DNA from: Nocardia bhagyanarayanae
GTDB taxonomy: Bacteria; Actinomycetota; Actinomycetes; Mycobacteriales; Mycobacteriaceae
DNA length: 64,000 nt
NCBI RefSeq assembly: GCF_006716565.1
Contig: NZ_VFPG01000002.1
Location: 248,001-312,000, forward strand
Direction: 5' to 3'
This document shows positions 44,005 through 52,678 of the stretch, one piece after another. Every line of letters begins with the position of its first letter. The stretch's first letter is position 1. Made by a program: the position numbers and the translations under genes. The notes below the pieces were generated by a model. The model did no database searches and was not told the origin of the DNA. It worked only from the letters and a program-made list of their open reading frames with translations.

Positions 44005-45174
44005 TCAGGATCTGCGGGTCTGGGCCGTGGCCGGATGGCGCTCGTCGGTCCGGTGGGTGAGGACCTTCTCGCCGATCCGGATACGCCAGCCGGGCGGCAG
44101 CTCGACCGGGGCGGTCCCGATCCGGGTCCAGGTGTCCGTGCCGGGGCCCGCGACGTAGGTGCCCGCGGGCGTGGACGCGTCGCGGACGAAGACCTTGCCG
44201 CGATTGAGCGAGACGTAGGCGTGCACCCGCGAGACGTGGCGGTCCCTCGGTACCGCCAGCGGGGAGGCGATGGCGTTGCGCACCGAGTCGTCGGCGGCGG
44301 GGCTGCGACCGATGACGTACGGGCGGTCCAGCGGGTAGGCGGTGTCCTCGAAGACCAGCGCACCCGTCGGGGCGTCGGCCTGCGGCGAGCCCTTCGGGGG
44401 CCGCGGCGGCGGGACCCGGACGCCGCGAGTGGCCGGGTTCTTCTGCAAGGCAACGGGTTCGGGACCGAAGCCGGTGGTTTGGGACCAGGCGAGTGGCATC
44501 GCCCTGGTGCCGATGTCCTGCGGGCGATCGGTCGCCGTGGGTCGACCTGCGCTGGTCTCGGCGGGGGCGCCGTTGCTTCGAGCGTCGTCGGAATCGTCGG
44601 TCAAGGCCTCGAAGCCCGCGGGCGCGGTCGCGGGCGGTTCGGTGGCGCCGGGTTTCGCGGCGACGGCGGCGCGCTGCGGTGACTTGGGTGCGCCCGCGCG
44701 ACGCACGGCCACGCGCCATTCGAAGCCGCCGCCCGGCACCGTGCCCGCGCGCAGGTCGGTGCGGGGTAGCGCGGTGATCGCGGAACCGGTGTCGGCGCCC
44801 ACGGTGATCCGGCGCACCGGCTCGCGCACGATCTCGTCCACCCAGGTGAACGCGCGCGCGCCGGAGAGCCTGCGCGCGCCCTCCGCGCCGTGGATCTCGG
44901 CCGCGACCTTTCCGCGCAGCAGGATCACCGTGCCGTCGTCGGTCGGTGCGACCACCCCGAACGGAGGTGGTTCGGATCCGCTGCCGAACACCACGGCGGC
45001 CAGTCGCTGGGCGATCGCGGCCCCGGGGTGATCACCCTCGGCGACCGCCTCGATCGCACCGAGAATCCGGTCGGTGGAAGCGGTTTCACCCGCGAGATAC
45101 ACCACAACCGCGCCGAAGCGTGCAATCAGACCATCGCCCGGCGCGATCCCTACGGTCGACGGGTTCTTGCGCAC
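44005..45174 (-). CDS. FHA-domain protein
   Basis: The last ~90 residues form a forkhead-associated phosphothreonine-binding domain. PYVIGRSP is the GR entry, RDRHVSRVHAYVSL the SxxH core, and VFVRDASTPAGTYV the final strand. The N-terminal ~140 residues are a separate alpha/beta domain (LIARFGAVVVYLAG onward) that is not recognised, joined by a Pro/Ala-rich linker. It probably reads Ser/Thr kinase (Pkn) phosphorylation. GTG 45174 has AAGGAGG 5 bases upstream, better than the frame start at 45195; this gives 389 residues. It ends 80 bases before the FdhF-like gene on the same strand. Confidence 0.88.
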   Translation of the reverse strand: MRKNPSTVGIAPGDGLIARFGAVVVYLAGETASTDRILGAIEAVAEGDHPGAAIAQRLAAVVFGSGSEPPPFGVVAPTDDGTVILLRGKVAAEIHGAEGARRLSGARAFTWVDEIVREPVRRITVGADTGSAITALPRTDLRAGTVPGGGFEWRVAVRRAGAPKSPQRAAVAAKPGATEPPATAPAGFEALTDDSDDARSNGAPAETSAGRPTATDRPQDIGTRAMPLAWSQTTGFGPEPVALQKNPATRGVRVPPPRPPKGSPQADAPTGALVFEDTAYPLDRPYVIGRSPAADDSVRNAIASPLAVPRDRHVSRVHAYVSLNRGKVFVRDASTPAGTYVAGPGTDTWTRIGTAPVELPPGWRIRIGEKVLTHRTDERHPATAQTRRS

Positions 45175-45670
45175 CCGCGCCTCCTTCCCGCGCACTACCG
45201 GCGTCCAGCATAGAGGCTCGCACGGTACGTGACCGGGCGGATCGGGTCACAGGCAACCGGCCGACCGGTCGCTCCGAACAGGGAATGCGCAGGGCAACGC
45301 GGAGAGCCGGGCGAGAAATAGCCCGGCGGATCGGCCGGCCGTGATCGAGTCGACTTTGCGCAGACGGGCGTTCCGTTGTCGTCCGGATCACGTGAGGTCT
45401 TGGTCCGCTGCTGCCGGATTGCTGGTGCGTGGCCAGGGCCGACTCGTGTCGTCGAGGGTACGGGCGCAGCCGGCTCGGTGCTCGGAGCGGTCTCGACGGC
45501 ATTCCTGCTCGCGCAGCGCCTCGACCACTTAGGGCAGCTGGGTGACGGTCGCCACGTACAGAGGGCGATCGACGGTCGACGACCGGGGCCTCAGAACTCG
45601 GGGCTACGCAGGGGCTTCGCGACGGGGCTACGTTGCGCGCGGGGGATCGATAGTGCAGAAGGATATTTCG
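45175..45670. other. 496-base intergenic region upstream of the FHA gene and a secreted-protein gene
   Basis: The two flanking genes are divergent, so their promoters should be here. The region contains a GTGACC-10-GGTCAC inverted repeat (45229-45250) near the FHA gene and a GCCGGGC-8-GCCCGGC hairpin (45306-45327). Open frames across it show no protein-like character and no ribosome sites. Confidence 0.55.
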
Positions 45671-45898
45671 ATGGATTTCAAACAACGCGTCGCGGCGGCC
45701 GTGCTCGCCGGTGCTCTTCTCGGTGCGGTCACAGTCGGTACCGCGGCTCCGGCGGCGGCCGAACCCTCGTGGAACAGACCGGCCGCGCCGGTGTCGGAGT
45801 GCTTCCCGCCCTCGCTCAGCGGAGGAATCGCGGTGTGCGTTCCGTTCTCCGAGTTCCTGAAGAATCTGCTGACCGGCTCGGCCAGCGGCTCGGCGTAG
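45671..45898 (+). CDS. small secreted protein of unknown function
   Basis: The 75-residue precursor has a textbook Sec signal peptide: MDFKQRV start, hydrophobic VAAAVLAGALLGAVTVGTAA core, and a predicted cut after PAAA. The mature ~43 residues (from EPSWNRPAAPVSECF) contain two cysteines 14 residues apart that could form a disulfide. AGAAGGA lies 7 bases before ATG 45671, a convincing ribosome site. A terminator hairpin follows at once, so it is an independent single-gene unit. No family was recognised. Confidence 0.8.
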   Translation: MDFKQRVAAAVLAGALLGAVTVGTAAPAAAEPSWNRPAAPVSECFPPSLSGGIAVCVPFSEFLKNLLTGSASGSA

Positions 45899-45910
45899 AT
45901 CGACCCGAGG

Positions 45911-45934
45911 ATGCGCCCCGGGTTCGGGGCGCAT
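45911..45934 (+). terminator. hairpin after the small secreted-protein gene
   Basis: A 9-bp stem ATGCGCCCC (45911-45919) with GGGGCGCAT (45926-45934), 12 bases after the stop, then TCT. Confidence 0.65.
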
Positions 45935-45988
45935 TCTCGGAGCGGAAATCCGCGCGACTTCGTGCGGTTGTCCGGCAATACTCCTGGC

Positions 45989-46516
45989 ATGCCATCCATC
46001 AGACCGGCGACCGAGGCCGACCTGCCCGTTCTCCAGGACATCGAACGCGCGGCCGGAAAACCTTTCGCCGACATCGGCATGACGGCCGTCGCGGACGACG
46101 AGCCGCCGCCGCTCGACACCCTCCGCGGATTCCAGCGCGCCGGGCGCGCCTGGGTCGCGACCGACGACGCGGACCGGCCGATCGCCTACCTCGTCCTCGG
46201 CATCGTCGACGGCAACGCGCACGTCGACCAGGTGTCGATCGACCCGGAATACGCCGGTCGCCGCATCGGCAAGCACCTCATCGACCGCGCCGTCGACTGG
46301 GCGCGCACCCACGACCTGCCCGCCATCACCCTGACGACCTTCACCGAGGTGGTCTGGAACGGGCCGTACTACGAGCGGCTCGGCTTCCGATACCTGACGC
46401 CCGCCGAGGAGACGCCGGGCCTGCGCGCGCTGCGCCGCGCCGAAGCCGATCATGGCCTGGACCGTTGGCCCCGCGCCTGCATGCGCGCGGAACTGGCGGC
46501 GTGGGTCTGCGATTGA
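45989..46516 (+). CDS. GNAT-family N-acetyltransferase
   Basis: The 175-residue protein has the GNAT fold. MPSIRPATEADLPVLQDIERAAG is the usual opening, VDQVSIDPEYAGRRIGKHLIDRAVDWA carries the acetyl-CoA pyrophosphate loop (R/Q-x-x-G-x-G/K type), and GPYYERLGFRYL is motif B. Acetyl-CoA-dependent acetylation of a small molecule or protein is expected; the substrate is unknown. ATG 45989 starts directly at the fold. It lies 90 bases after the small secreted-protein gene, beyond that gene's terminator. Confidence 0.9.
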   Translation: MPSIRPATEADLPVLQDIERAAGKPFADIGMTAVADDEPPPLDTLRGFQRAGRAWVATDDADRPIAYLVLGIVDGNAHVDQVSIDPEYAGRRIGKHLIDRAVDWARTHDLPAITLTTFTEVVWNGPYYERLGFRYLTPAEETPGLRALRRAEADHGLDRWPRACMRAELAAWVCD

Positions 46517-46788
46517 TTGGTGTCGGGCGAGCGATTGCGGTTCGCGCGCACTGAATTCAGCGATACAGAATCCGGCAGATCGCCCGAACCGGACCAGACG
46601 CGGGAGCGTCAGCAGGGGTCTATTCTGCGAACGCTCGGGTCGCCGTGATCACCAGGTCGATCTGGTCATCGGATCACATTGGGGGGCAAGCATTTCCGTC
46701 AGCTGGCTCACGTAAAGTGTGGGCACCTCCTACCGAGGGGCGGTGGACATCGGTCCAGACACCGCGCCCAGGGAGGAGGCGGTGGGGA

Positions 46789-46905
46789 ATGGCGAAACAT
46801 CGCCGGAAGAAGAGTGAGGCCCCGGTCGATTACGGCATCGTGTTGGTTACTGCTGCCATGGTCGCCGGGGCGCTCCTGCTGGTCCGCCGAGTGCGGGCTA
46901 GCTAA
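46789..46905 (+). CDS. 38-residue single-pass membrane microprotein (possible)
   Basis: A short basic head (MAKHRRKKSEAP) is followed by one membrane helix (YGIVLVTAAMVAGALLLVRRVR). AGGAGG lies about 9-10 bases before ATG 46789. Positive residues on the N-terminal side suggest that end stays in the cytosol. The length means chance cannot be excluded, but the ribosome site plus helix are a good combination. Confidence 0.5.
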   Translation: MAKHRRKKSEAPVDYGIVLVTAAMVAGALLLVRRVRAS

Positions 46906-47024
46906 CCCCACCGGGTGGGGCGTCGTCGCAACCGACGCTCCACCCTCTCGGCATCACTCTCGTGACGAGCTCGAGCATACAGGGTATGTAATTTCGTGGT
47001 ACTCATGCGACGCTCGAACCCCGC

Positions 47025-48572
47025 TCAGATCGTCGCGAGTGCCGCGGTGGCGGCGGGGAGAGCGGCGGTGCGGTCTTCGGGAACCAAACCGATGCGGGTG
47101 CGGCGGTCGAGCAGATCGTCGACGTGCAACGCGCCCTCGTGGGAGAGAGCGAAGGCGAATTCGGCTCCGATGACATCCATTCCGGAGGCGACCGGTTCGC
47201 GCAGGGCCGGGTCGAGGGCCGCGAGCGCGGTGATGGCGGGTGCTTCGCTGCCGTAGCGTTCCACCAGCAGCGGGGCGGCGGCGAGGCGATCCCGCGCAGC
47301 GCCGGAGACCGCGCCGACCAGCGGTAGGCGCTTGGTCGAGCAGGGTGCCGCGTCGAGGCGGGCGTGGCGCACCGCCGCGTCGACCACGTCCTCGGCCATC
47401 TGCCGGTACGTGGTGAGTTTGCCGCCGACGATCGTGATCACGCCGGTCGGCGAGTCGAGCACGGCGTGCTGGCGGGAGATGTCGGCGGTGCTGCCGTCGT
47501 CGGTCTTCAACAGCGGGCGCAGGCCCGCGTACCGTCCGCGAATGTCGGCTCGCGTCAATGGTTCTCGCAGTGCGGTGTTGATGGTGTCGAGCAGGAAGGC
47601 GACCTCGGCCTCGGTCGGCTGTGGCTCGTCGGGCACCGGGCCCGGCGCGTCTTCGTCGGTCAGGCCGAGGTAGACCCGCCCGTGCGCGGCCGGGAAGGCG
47701 AAGACGAATCGGCTGGTGCTGCCGGGCACCGGCACCGTGAGCGAGGCGCTGAGCCCGCCGAAGGACTCGGCGGAGAAGACGAGATGGGTGCCGCGGCTCG
47801 GGCGCAGCTCGATACTCGGGTCGACCTGGTCGGCCCACACGCCGGTGGCGTTGACCACCGCACGGGCCCGCACGGAAAGGGTCTCGCCGGACAGCGTGTC
47901 GCGCAGGGTGGCCGAATCTCCGGTGACATCAAGGGCTTCCACCCTCGTGAGCACCGTCGCGCCCTCGGCCGCCGCGGTGCGGGCCAGCGCGACGACCAGC
48001 CGCGCGTCGTCCACCAGCTGTCCGTCCCATGCCTGGAGCCCGCCGCGCAGACCCGCCCTGCGCACGGTCGGCGCCAAACGCAGCGCCTCCGCGGCGGCGA
48101 CGTGCCGCGACCGCGGCAGGACCGCGGCGGGCGTACCCGCGCCGCGCCGCAGTGCGTCACCCGCGACGAACCCCGCGCGGATCAACGCCCGTTGCGCCGC
48201 ACCGATATTCGGCAGCAGCGGAACCAGCTGCGGCAGCGGCCGCACCAAATGCGGTGCGGTGGTGCCGATCAGAATGCCGCGCTCGACCGCGCTCTCGTGC
48301 GCGATCCCGACCCGCCCGCTGGCCAGATAGCGCAAGCCGCCGTGCACCAGCTTCGAACTCCACCGGCTCGTGCCGAACGCGAGATCGTGCCGCTCCACCA
48401 GCACGGTGCGCAGCCCACGCGCGGCGGCGTCCAGCGCGGCGCCCGCCCCGGTGACGCCGCCGCCGATCACCAGCACGTCGATCGCGCCGCCGTCGCCGAG
48501 TGCGCGCAGTTCGCGCGCTCGGCGCTCGGCATTGAGCGCGGAATCCCCGCGGGTCACCGGATTGTCGGTCAT
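47025..48572 (-). CDS. glpD: FAD-dependent glycerol-3-phosphate dehydrogenase
   Basis: Oxidises glycerol 3-phosphate to dihydroxyacetone phosphate at the membrane, passing electrons to quinone. The FAD Rossmann motif is DVLVIGGGVTGAGAALDAAARG, with RWSSKLVHGGLRYL, RPSRGTHLVF and YAGLRPLLKTDDGSTADISR as further GlpD blocks. The 515-residue length and the C-terminal DAO_C domain fit GlpD. Its ATG overlaps the stop of the TetR gene upstream (ATGA), so it is the second gene of a TetR-glpD operon. Confidence 0.95.
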   Translation of the reverse strand: MTDNPVTRGDSALNAERRARELRALGDGGAIDVLVIGGGVTGAGAALDAAARGLRTVLVERHDLAFGTSRWSSKLVHGGLRYLASGRVGIAHESAVERGILIGTTAPHLVRPLPQLVPLLPNIGAAQRALIRAGFVAGDALRRGAGTPAAVLPRSRHVAAAEALRLAPTVRRAGLRGGLQAWDGQLVDDARLVVALARTAAAEGATVLTRVEALDVTGDSATLRDTLSGETLSVRARAVVNATGVWADQVDPSIELRPSRGTHLVFSAESFGGLSASLTVPVPGSTSRFVFAFPAAHGRVYLGLTDEDAPGPVPDEPQPTEAEVAFLLDTINTALREPLTRADIRGRYAGLRPLLKTDDGSTADISRQHAVLDSPTGVITIVGGKLTTYRQMAEDVVDAAVRHARLDAAPCSTKRLPLVGAVSGAARDRLAAAPLLVERYGSEAPAITALAALDPALREPVASGMDVIGAEFAFALSHEGALHVDDLLDRRTRIGLVPEDRTAALPAATAALATI

Positions 48573-49186
48573 GCCAGAACCTTTCGTCGTCCTTCGGGAT
48601 CGCCGGGGCGGAGGTAGCCGTCGATGGCGCGGGCCAGTTCGGTGTCCAGTTCGGGGGCGGGCAACAGCGGCGCGACCGTCCCCGCCGACTGCACCGCGGA
48701 CTGGACGATGAGCAGCAGCATGGTGGCCAGCTGGAGCGGATCGCCGGACCGGATCGAGCCGTCGCCCTGGCCGTCCCGGATTCCCGCGGCGAACAGCTCG
48801 ATGAGGGTGCGCTGGTTGCGACCGAGCCTGCCGAAGACGTAGGTGAGCATCAGATCCGTGTCGGTGCGGAAGATCTTGCCGAACAACGGATTCGAGCGCA
48901 CCATCCCCGCCCCCTCGACGACGCCTTCGACCAGGCGGGCCCGCGCCGGGCCGGACTCGGGCATGGCCGCGGTGAGAATGCCGCGCAGTTCGCGGACCAG
49001 TAGCTCGGCGACCAGCGCGCCGGTGTCGGGCCAGCGGCGGTACACGGTGGGCCTGCTGACGCCCGCGCGCCGCGCCACCTCGGTGAGCGTGGTCCGGCGG
49101 ACACCGAACTCCTGGACGCAGGCGCGCGCGGCGTCGAAAATGGCCAGGTCGATGGCCGAAAGTTCGGCGTCCGGGTCGTCGGTCAC
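48569..49186 (-). CDS. TetR-family transcriptional repressor
   Basis: The N-terminal helix-turn-helix is intact (RRTTLTEVARRAGVSRPTVYRRWPDTGALVAELL), followed by a helical ligand-binding domain. About 205 residues. The start is one of three in-frame GTG codons (49186, 49195, 49198); none has a strong ribosome site, so the exact residue is open. It is co-translated with glpD and faces an alkyl-DHAP-synthase-like gene across about 60 bases containing a long palindrome, which is almost certainly its own operator. The likely ligand is a lipid or acyl derivative, by context only. Confidence 0.93.
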   Translation of the reverse strand: MTDDPDAELSAIDLAIFDAARACVQEFGVRRTTLTEVARRAGVSRPTVYRRWPDTGALVAELLVRELRGILTAAMPESGPARARLVEGVVEGAGMVRSNPLFGKIFRTDTDLMLTYVFGRLGRNQRTLIELFAAGIRDGQGDGSIRSGDPLQLATMLLLIVQSAVQSAGTVAPLLPAPELDTELARAIDGYLRPGDPEGRRKVLA

Positions 49187-49220
49187 GAGAATCACCACCG
49201 GGCTTCGAGCGGGATGGACA

Positions 49221-49253
49221 GTTACTGCTTGACAGTCTATGTCAAACTGTAAC
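49221..49253. promoter_or_regulatory. 33-bp palindrome, putative TetR operator
   Basis: The 14-base arms (GTTACTGCTTGACA at 49221-49234 and TGTCAAACTGTAAC at 49240-49253) match at 12 of 14 positions around a 5-base centre. It fills most of the divergent gap and ends two bases before the ATG at 49256, so a bound repressor would cover both promoters. Confidence 0.85.
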
Positions 49254-49255
49254 GC

Positions 49256-50905
49256 ATGGTCGAGACGCAGCAGCCAGGCGGGCATTCCGTTCCCGCGGCA
49301 AACCCGGGCGCGGACGCGCGGGTACCGAGTATGGTGTGGGACGCCTGGGGTATCCCGGCCGGACACAAGCCGCTTTCGGCGCAGATCCGTGGTCTGCTAG
49401 CGCAGGTTTTCGGGGTGTCCGGCGACCCGGTGGCGCGCCGCGATGAGGGTGACGTGCCGCTCCGCGCGTCGGCGTTGACGCCGGCGCAGCGGGACGGGTT
49501 GGTCGAGGTGGTCGGCGCGGACAACGTGTCGGCCGACCATCACGATCGACTACGGCACGCGGGCGGCAAGAGCACCCTGGATCTGCTGCGGCGTCGCGCC
49601 GAGGGGCCGCAGGACGCACCGGACGCCATCGTCTTTCCCGCCGACCACGAGCAGGTGCTCGCGGTCCTTGCCTACTGTGCCGAGCACGGTATCGCGGTGG
49701 TGCCCTTCGGCGGCGGCACCAGCGTCGTCGGCGGCGTCGATCCGGTGCGCGGCGAGTTCGACACCGTCATCGCGCTCGACCTGCGCCGCATCGACGGACT
49801 CACCGAGGTGGACCCGGTGAGCGGCACCGCGACCCTCGGCGCGGGCCTCACCGGACCGCAAGCCGAGGAACTGCTTGCCGCACAGGGGCTTTCGCTCGGC
49901 CACTTCCCGCAGAGCTTCGAATTCGCCAGCATCGGCGGTTTCGCGGCGACCAGGTCCTCCGGTCAGGCCTCGGCCGGGTACGGCCGCTTCGACGACATGG
50001 TGCAGCGCCTGAAGATCGCCACCCCGACCGGCTCGCTGGAGCTGGGCCGCGCGCCCGCCTCCGCCGCCGGGCCGGATCTGCGCGAGCTGTTCGTCGGCTC
50101 GGAGGGCGCGCTTGGCGTGATCACCGAGGTGACGCTGCGCGTGCATCCGCTGCCGGAGACCACCGCCTACCAGGCGTGGTCGTTCCCAGATTTCGCCACC
50201 GGTGCTGCCGCGCTGCGCGCCGTGGTGCAGGCGGGCGCCGCGCCGACCGTGCTTCGGCTCTCCGACGAGGCCGAGACGGGCCTGAACCTGGCTCGCTCCG
50301 GCGACATCGGCGGTCGGGCGGTAACGGGCTGCCTCGCGATCACCACCTTCGAGGGCAGCGCGGAGCACGTCGCGGCTCGCTCCGCCGAGGCCACCGCGTT
50401 GCTGACGGCGGCGGGCGGCACAGCGCTCGGCGAACAGCCCGCGCGCGAATGGGAGCACGGCCGGTTCGCCGCGCCCTACATGCGCGACGCGCTGCTCGAC
50501 GTGGGGGTGCTGTGCGAGACGCTGGAGACCGCGACGACCTGGTCCAACATCGCCGAACTGAAGGCGAAGGTGACCGCGGCGCTGACCGATTCGCTCGGCG
50601 CCCAGGGCACGCCGCCGCTGGTGATGTGCCACATCTCGCACACCTACCCGACCGGCGCCTCGCTGTACTTCACCATCGTCGCCAAACAACTCGACGATCC
50701 GATCGCGCAGTGGCAGATCGCCAAGCGCGCGGTGGGTGACGCGATCATGTCCGCGGGCGGCACCATCACCCACCACCACGCCGTCGGCGCCGACCACCGC
50801 CCGTGGCTGCCCGCCGAGGTCGGTGAGCTGGGCATCCGGGTGTTGCGCGCGGTGAAACGGGAATTGGACCCCGCGGGCATCCTCAATCCTGGAAAACTGA
50901 TCTGA
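49256..50905 (+). CDS. FAD-linked oxidase, alkyl-dihydroxyacetone-phosphate-synthase-like
   Basis: A 549-residue VAO-family flavoprotein. The FAD PP-loop is VVPFGGGTSVVGGVD, the second FAD segment is FEFASIGGFAATRSSGQ, and VGSEGALGVITEVTLRVHP is typical. The C-terminal ITHHHAVGADHRPWL matches the triple-His active-site loop of alkyl-DHAP synthases, which make the ether bond of ether lipids. The homologous mycobacterial gene (Rv2251, from memory) is also next to a diacylglycerol kinase and a TetR-glpD pair. No Shine-Dalgarno is visible at ATG 49256, so a leaderless transcript is likely. Confidence 0.9.
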   Translation: MVETQQPGGHSVPAANPGADARVPSMVWDAWGIPAGHKPLSAQIRGLLAQVFGVSGDPVARRDEGDVPLRASALTPAQRDGLVEVVGADNVSADHHDRLRHAGGKSTLDLLRRRAEGPQDAPDAIVFPADHEQVLAVLAYCAEHGIAVVPFGGGTSVVGGVDPVRGEFDTVIALDLRRIDGLTEVDPVSGTATLGAGLTGPQAEELLAAQGLSLGHFPQSFEFASIGGFAATRSSGQASAGYGRFDDMVQRLKIATPTGSLELGRAPASAAGPDLRELFVGSEGALGVITEVTLRVHPLPETTAYQAWSFPDFATGAAALRAVVQAGAAPTVLRLSDEAETGLNLARSGDIGGRAVTGCLAITTFEGSAEHVAARSAEATALLTAAGGTALGEQPAREWEHGRFAAPYMRDALLDVGVLCETLETATTWSNIAELKAKVTAALTDSLGAQGTPPLVMCHISHTYPTGASLYFTIVAKQLDDPIAQWQIAKRAVGDAIMSAGGTITHHHAVGADHRPWLPAEVGELGIRVLRAVKRELDPAGILNPGKLI

Positions 50906-51870
50906 TGGACCGGCAGGTAAGCGCCATTCGCTCGGCGTTGGTCGTCACGAACCGGCTCTCCGGCGCGGGCAAGGGCCACGACACGGCGACGACCGCCATC
51001 GCCCGGCTCGCCGAGCGCGGTGTCGAGGTCACCGAGGTCCGCGCGCCGTCCGCCGGCGAATCCGTCCGGCTGGTGCGTGATTCGCTCGCGAACCCGGATC
51101 CCGCCGCCCGTCCCGACGCCGTGGTCTGCGTCGGCGGCGACGGCCTGATCTGCGTGATCCTGGAGGCGGTCGCGCAGACCGGCGTCCCGCTCGCTCTGGT
51201 GCCGAGCGGAACGGGCAACGACCTGGCGCGGGCGCTCGGCATCCCCACCGACGATCCCGCCGCGGCCGTCGACGTGGTGCTCGCCGGGCGCCGCAAGGTG
51301 ATGGATCTCGGCCGGATCGAGTCGCCCGCACCGGATTTCACCCCGATGTGGTTCGCCACCGTGACGGGCACCGGCTTCGACGCGCGAGTCACGTTGCGCG
51401 CGAACAGCATGAGCTGGCCGAAGGGCAGGCTCCGCTACACGTTCGCGGCGCTGGCCGAGATCACCGGCGGTTTCACCGTGCCCTACCGGATCGAGCTGTC
51501 CGGCGTCGCCGAAGGCGCACTGGACAATCCGCCGGGCGACGGCGTGGTCGAGACCGACGCGGTGATGGTCGCGGTGGGCAACACCCGCACCTACGGCGGC
51601 GGCATGCTGATCTGCCCCGACGCCGAGATGGACGACGGCTTGCTGGATCTCACGGTGGTCGGCGCGGTGCCGCGGCTGGAGATGCTGCGGCTGCTGCCCG
51701 CACTCTCCGCGGGCAAACGCATCGACCATCCCGCCGTGGCCCAATACCGCGCGGCCGCCGTGACTCTCACCGCGCCGGGTGCGCCCGCCACCGCGGACGG
51801 CGAACCGGCGGGGACGCTGCCGATCACCTTGCGCGTGGTGCCCGCGGCGCTGACGGTGCTCGTGCCCTGA
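50905..51870 (+). CDS. diacylglycerol kinase (DAGK/sphingosine kinase family)
   Basis: A soluble lipid kinase that would phosphorylate diacylglycerol, giving phosphatidic acid. The catalytic loop is VCVGGDGLICVILEAV (GGDG), with LVPSGTGNDLARALGIP as the second nucleotide site and VGNTRTYGGGMLICPDAEMDDGLLDL in the C-terminal beta-sandwich. The 321-residue length is normal. The ATG overlaps the stop of the alkyl-DHAP-synthase-like gene (TGATG), so both are under the same TetR-controlled promoter. The M. tuberculosis relative, Rv2252, works in phosphatidic acid and PIM supply. Confidence 0.94.
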   Translation: MDRQVSAIRSALVVTNRLSGAGKGHDTATTAIARLAERGVEVTEVRAPSAGESVRLVRDSLANPDPAARPDAVVCVGGDGLICVILEAVAQTGVPLALVPSGTGNDLARALGIPTDDPAAAVDVVLAGRRKVMDLGRIESPAPDFTPMWFATVTGTGFDARVTLRANSMSWPKGRLRYTFAALAEITGGFTVPYRIELSGVAEGALDNPPGDGVVETDAVMVAVGNTRTYGGGMLICPDAEMDDGLLDLTVVGAVPRLEMLRLLPALSAGKRIDHPAVAQYRAAAVTLTAPGAPATADGEPAGTLPITLRVVPAALTVLVP

Positions 51871-51876
51871 GCGCGA

Positions 51877-52569
51877 TCAGCCGTCGAACGCGACGCGCGT
51901 CATGCGGTTGACGGTGGAGCGGTCCACGACGACGACGGACGAGGACGGAACCGGCGCGTTGCGGTCCTCGATGTCCAGGTCCCGGATCAGGCGGTCCCAG
52001 CGGCGGCAGTGCAGCGTGAAGAACATTCCGTTGATGCGGCGGCCGCGGGCGTACTGTCCGGCCCTGGCCACCGTCGCGGGCACGTCGAGCATGACGACGT
52101 GTAGGTCCCTGCGGTATTCGGCCGCCCAGCGCGCGATCATCCTGCGGCTCCAGCCGAAGGTGCCGCAATCGTGGATCACCACCGGGCCGTCGGCATCGCG
52201 CAGTGCCGCCTTGATTCCCGCGTAGTGCGCGACGTGTACGACCGGACGCCACAGCGGATAAGGGAGCCAGCCGAGCCGGTGCCGCCAGCGGTTCCGGGCG
52301 TGCTGGGAATCCAGGACGATCGAACCGGACGGTCCGGCGGGCGGCTCCTCGGCCTGCGCCGTCGAACCGAAGAACTTCCGCAGCGCTGTGCTCTTGCCCG
52401 CACCGGGCACTCCGGCGAAGATCAGGGCCGCCGTTGTGGGGTAACGCAATTCATCGATCGTCCGACCGCGCAGGTCGTGCACGCCGACCGGCGTCAGCGC
52501 GCCGACAGCGGCCAGCGGCATGCGCGGCTCGGGGGAGTGCAGGGGTAACGCATCGAGCGGGGGGTTCAC
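51877..52569 (-). CDS. P-loop ATP-binding protein, zeta-toxin/kinase-like
   Basis: About 230 residues with Walker A GVPGAGKSTALRKFFG, a HDCGTFGWSRRMI segment and then VVMLDVPATVARAGQYARGR, an arrangement similar to small kinases of the zeta-toxin/AAA_33 type, with a lid region rich in arginine. No antitoxin partner is adjacent, so a toxin role is not supported. The GTG at 52569 is preferred; TTG 52605 and ATG 52521 are alternatives. It converges on the diacylglycerol kinase with 6 bases between the stops. The substrate is unknown. Confidence 0.78.
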   Translation of the reverse strand: MNPPLDALPLHSPEPRMPLAAVGALTPVGVHDLRGRTIDELRYPTTAALIFAGVPGAGKSTALRKFFGSTAQAEEPPAGPSGSIVLDSQHARNRWRHRLGWLPYPLWRPVVHVAHYAGIKAALRDADGPVVIHDCGTFGWSRRMIARWAAEYRRDLHVVMLDVPATVARAGQYARGRRINGMFFTLHCRRWDRLIRDLDIEDRNAPVPSSSVVVVDRSTVNRMTRVAFDG

Positions 52570-52678
52570 CCCTTCCAGACTCCCTAGTCCGGTCCGATTC
52601 GGCAACCGGGAAAACCCTGAGATCGCGCGACCGGAAGGATGATTCGCGGCGACCGCAGGCTACTCGTGGATCGACCGA

